A stretch of 64,000 bases of DNA from contig DASTXE010000006.1 of the NCBI GenBank assembly GCA_035765535.1, positions 558,001 through 622,000 on the forward strand, written 5' to 3'. Within the stretch, counting starts at the first letter, position 1. Each line of letters opens with the position of its first letter. Of the stretch, positions 62,225 to 64,000 are shown one piece after another. The position numbers were made by a program, and so were the translations under genes. The DNA comes from Rickettsiales bacterium (lineage in GTDB: Bacteria > Pseudomonadota > Alphaproteobacteria > Rickettsiales > JABCZZ01). The notes under the pieces were generated by a model that saw nothing but the letters and a program-made list of their open reading frames with translations, did no database searches and was not told the DNA's origin.

Positions 62225-62554
62225 ATGACATATTCAATCGTTAAACGTACAGTTCTTACCATTGCAGTGCTTGCTCTCTCAGGTAGTGCCGCCATTGCAG
62301 CCGACCAGACCGTAATTCAGAAGGATAAAAGCTTCCAGCCTGCGGAAATTACGGCCAAGGCAGGCGACACGATCACGTTCGACAATCAGGACGTCATCAC
62401 CCACAATCTTTATTCCAAAGATGCCGGCAATGAATTTGAGTTCCCTAAGCAGGACCCCGGTCAGAAAGAAAAACTGACGCTGAAAAGCGCCGGTAAAATG
62501 ACAGTGCACTGCGCCATCCACCCTAAAATGAAGCTTGTAATTAACGTCCAGTAA
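62225..62554 (+). CDS. plastocyanin-like cupredoxin
   Basis: A 109-residue exported protein (signal ending AAIAA). It has a compact type I copper domain: His60 (VITHNL), Cys96, His99 and Met102 (VHCAIHPKM). By family it shuttles electrons, and the position directly after the di-heme peroxidase suggests it is the peroxidase's electron donor. An AGGAGA site precedes the ATG. Confidence 0.9.
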   Translation: MTYSIVKRTVLTIAVLALSGSAAIAADQTVIQKDKSFQPAEITAKAGDTITFDNQDVITHNLYSKDAGNEFEFPKQDPGQKEKLTLKSAGKMTVHCAIHPKMKLVINVQ

Positions 62555-62585
62555 AGAAAGAAGGCCCGACCAGCAGGGGAATGCC

Positions 62586-64000
62586 ATGTCTTTAAAACTG
62601 AAGATTGTTACGGTATTCGTCTCCCTGTTGCTGCTGGTGGCTATTATTATTGGCTACGCGCGGCAAAGCATCACCTATGCCGGGAATTACATCGTCTCCT
62701 CCGGCGACCTGCTACAGACTACGTTCGACAAACCGCTCATGTCCAGCAACTATGCTCGTGACGCGCTGGTCTATTTCTTTAAAACCCGCGATTTTCTGGA
62801 CAAGCACGGTTATCAGAAAGACGAGTTCGAGAAATTATATTCCAATATCGGTGATGATCTGGACGTCGTGGAAGACCGTCTGGTAGAGCCAAAATCCAAG
62901 AATCATCTGGATAAAGCGCGAGCATTGCTGAAACAATGGCATGACCGCGTTGTGGAACGGGCCGCACAGAAAGCAGCCGCCCCTGCCCTCACTGTCGTTC
63001 CCGCTGCACCGCCACCCGCAACTCCTGGCGCTGTTTCCACCGCTCCGGTCGTGATAGCCGCTCCGGCTCCCGCACCGTTTAACAACGAAAGCGATGCACT
63101 GGTCAAGGAGATCGAACAGACAATCGACCTGATAATCGAAAGCGAGTTTTCCGCCGCCCACGATTTTGTCATCTCAGCTCAGGATAAAATCAAACAATCC
63201 AATGAGAAAACCGCACGGTCGAATACGATCTTCCTGCTGCTGGGCGCTGTGTCCATCCTGCTGGCCCTTGCAAGCGGCGTTTACCTGTTTCTCAATATCA
63301 TGCGTCCGATCAAGGCATGTATCGGCCTTTCAAGCAATATTGCTTCCGGCAAACTGGACAACATTGTAGAAGTCCGTGGTAGCAGGGAATTTCGTCAGTT
63401 AATGCTGGGCTTCAGCAACATGCAGGAAAAACTGGCGGAGAATATCGAGAACATGCGCCATAGCATGGCAGAAATGAAAAAGCGCGAGGAAGAACAGCAA
63501 GTCATGAACAGACAGGCCTGTGAACTGCGCGATCACCTGAATAAGATCACTGAGGGGCTCAACGAGCACGGCATGGAATTATCGCGCGTGGCAGAAGCAA
63601 TGACAAGTGCCGTAGATGCTTCCTATGGCCAGGTAACAGACGCAGCGAAAGCTTCCGATCAAAGCTTCGCCATGTCACAGGATGTCTCCATGGCCTGTCA
63701 GGAAATGGAAGGCTCCCTTAAAAATGCTGCTGGCGAGGTAGTTGCAACAGACGGCGTCGTGAAAGAAGCCGTACGTATATCGGATGAAGCTGCCACTATT
63801 TCCTCCGAACTGATTGCCTCCATACAAGGCATACTGACTATTACCAATCTCATTGAGGCGATCGCATCGCAGATCAACCTGCTCGCGCTCAATGCCACCA
63901 TCGAAGCGGCACGCGCAGGTGACGCCGGAAGAGGTTTCGCTGTCGTGGCCGGAGAAGTCAAAAGCCTTGCTTCACAAACGGCGAAAGCCACGAAAGATAT
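62586..64000 (+). CDS. methyl-accepting chemotaxis protein (partial)
   Basis: The first 471 residues; the gene runs off the right edge. TM1 (about 7-25), a periplasmic domain (about 26-208), TM2 (about 210-234), HAMP (about 235-290), then the start of the signalling hairpin with [40 protein letters not shown]. The periplasmic part includes an unusual Pro/Ala/Val-rich stretch (about residues 135-165) between helices. The ligand is unknown. It stands 31 bases after the cupredoxin. Confidence 0.9.
   Translation, partial: MSLKLKIVTVFVSLLLLVAIIIGYARQSITYAGNYIVSSGDLLQTTFDKPLMSSNYARDALVYFFKTRDFLDKHGYQKDEFEKLYSNIGDDLDVVEDRLVEPKSKNHLDKARALLKQWHDRVVERAAQKAAAPALTVVPAAPPPATPGAVSTAPVVIAAPAPAPFNNESDALVKEIEQTIDLIIESEFSAAHDFVISAQDKIKQSNEKTARSNTIFLLLGAVSILLALASGVYLFLNIMRPIKACIGLSSNIASGKLDNIVEVRGSREFRQLMLGFSNMQEKLAENIENMRHSMAEMKKREEEQQVMNRQACELRDHLNKITEGLNEHGMELSRVAEAMTSAVDASYGQVTDAAKASDQSFAMSQDVSMACQEMEGSLKNAAGEVVATDGVVKEAVRISDEAATISSELIASIQGILTITNLIEAIASQINLLALNATIEAARAGDAGRGFAVVAGEVKSLASQTAKATKD

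Overview
The window reads as chromosomal DNA of a free-living Gram-negative bacterium, most likely an alphaproteobacterium. Pointers are Wza/Wzz/Wzx-type polysaccharide export, lipoproteins with lipoboxes, a NodT-type RND efflux system, a LuxI/LuxR pair, curli (CsgF/CsgG) secretion, a Ku/LigD pair and short dispersed palindromic repeats of the type common in alphaproteobacteria. The genus cannot be fixed from sequence alone. Coding density is very high. No stretch longer than about 260 bases lacks a gene, and I saw no rRNA, tRNA, insertion sequence, prophage or CRISPR array.

Layout. 1-9362: exopolysaccharide locus in two divergent arms. The minus arm holds a tyrosine-kinase-like ATPase (partial), chain-length regulator, Wza-type exporter, small Cys-rich protein, flippase and GT2. 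The plus arm holds a Wzy/ligase-like membrane protein, acyltransferase, GT4 and a lipoprotein. 9356-13244: HAD phosphatase, phosphoribosyltransferase, beta-helix (pectate-lyase-3-like) protein and DUF1993. 13381-17942: a minus-strand run apt - CopC-like - YiiX-like - EI24 - ovoA, the last being the ovothiol synthase. 18107-20482: FMN reductase, OsmC, DUF2461, GreB. 20646-22147: AT-rich two-gene module that looks like a toxin/immunity pair. 22229-24447: tdh-kbl threonine catabolism. 24451-32600: response regulator, histidine kinase, RND pump, adaptor and outer-membrane factor as one operon. 32721-34883: O-methyltransferase, lipoprotein, PHB-depolymerase-like esterase. 35141-39553: curli operon with three curlin-repeat proteins, csgF and csgG. 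39628-43182: Ada/AlkA fusion, ogt, flavoprotein, Cys-rich protein. 43232-46464: nucleosidase, XRE regulator, luxI with a small partner gene, luxR. 47009-50784: SelO, HDAC-like deacetylase, GH16 glucanase. 50885-54324: ku-ligD. 54450-58469: very large tandem hybrid histidine kinase. 58474-62554: alpha-galactosidase-like enzyme, two cupredoxins and a di-heme peroxidase. 62586-end: chemotaxis receptor (partial).

The common theme is the cell surface and life in a biofilm: polysaccharide synthesis, amyloid fibres, polysaccharide-acting enzymes, quorum sensing and environmental sensing, together with stress defence (ovothiol, OsmC, peroxidase, alkylation repair, end joining).

The observations I rate highest are: the curli operon with enlarged curlins and a third, highly charged curlin-like protein; the candidate toxin/immunity pair; the palindromic repeat inserted in frame in the signal peptide region of the CopC-like gene; and the palindromes and unknown small gene at the luxI/luxR locus.
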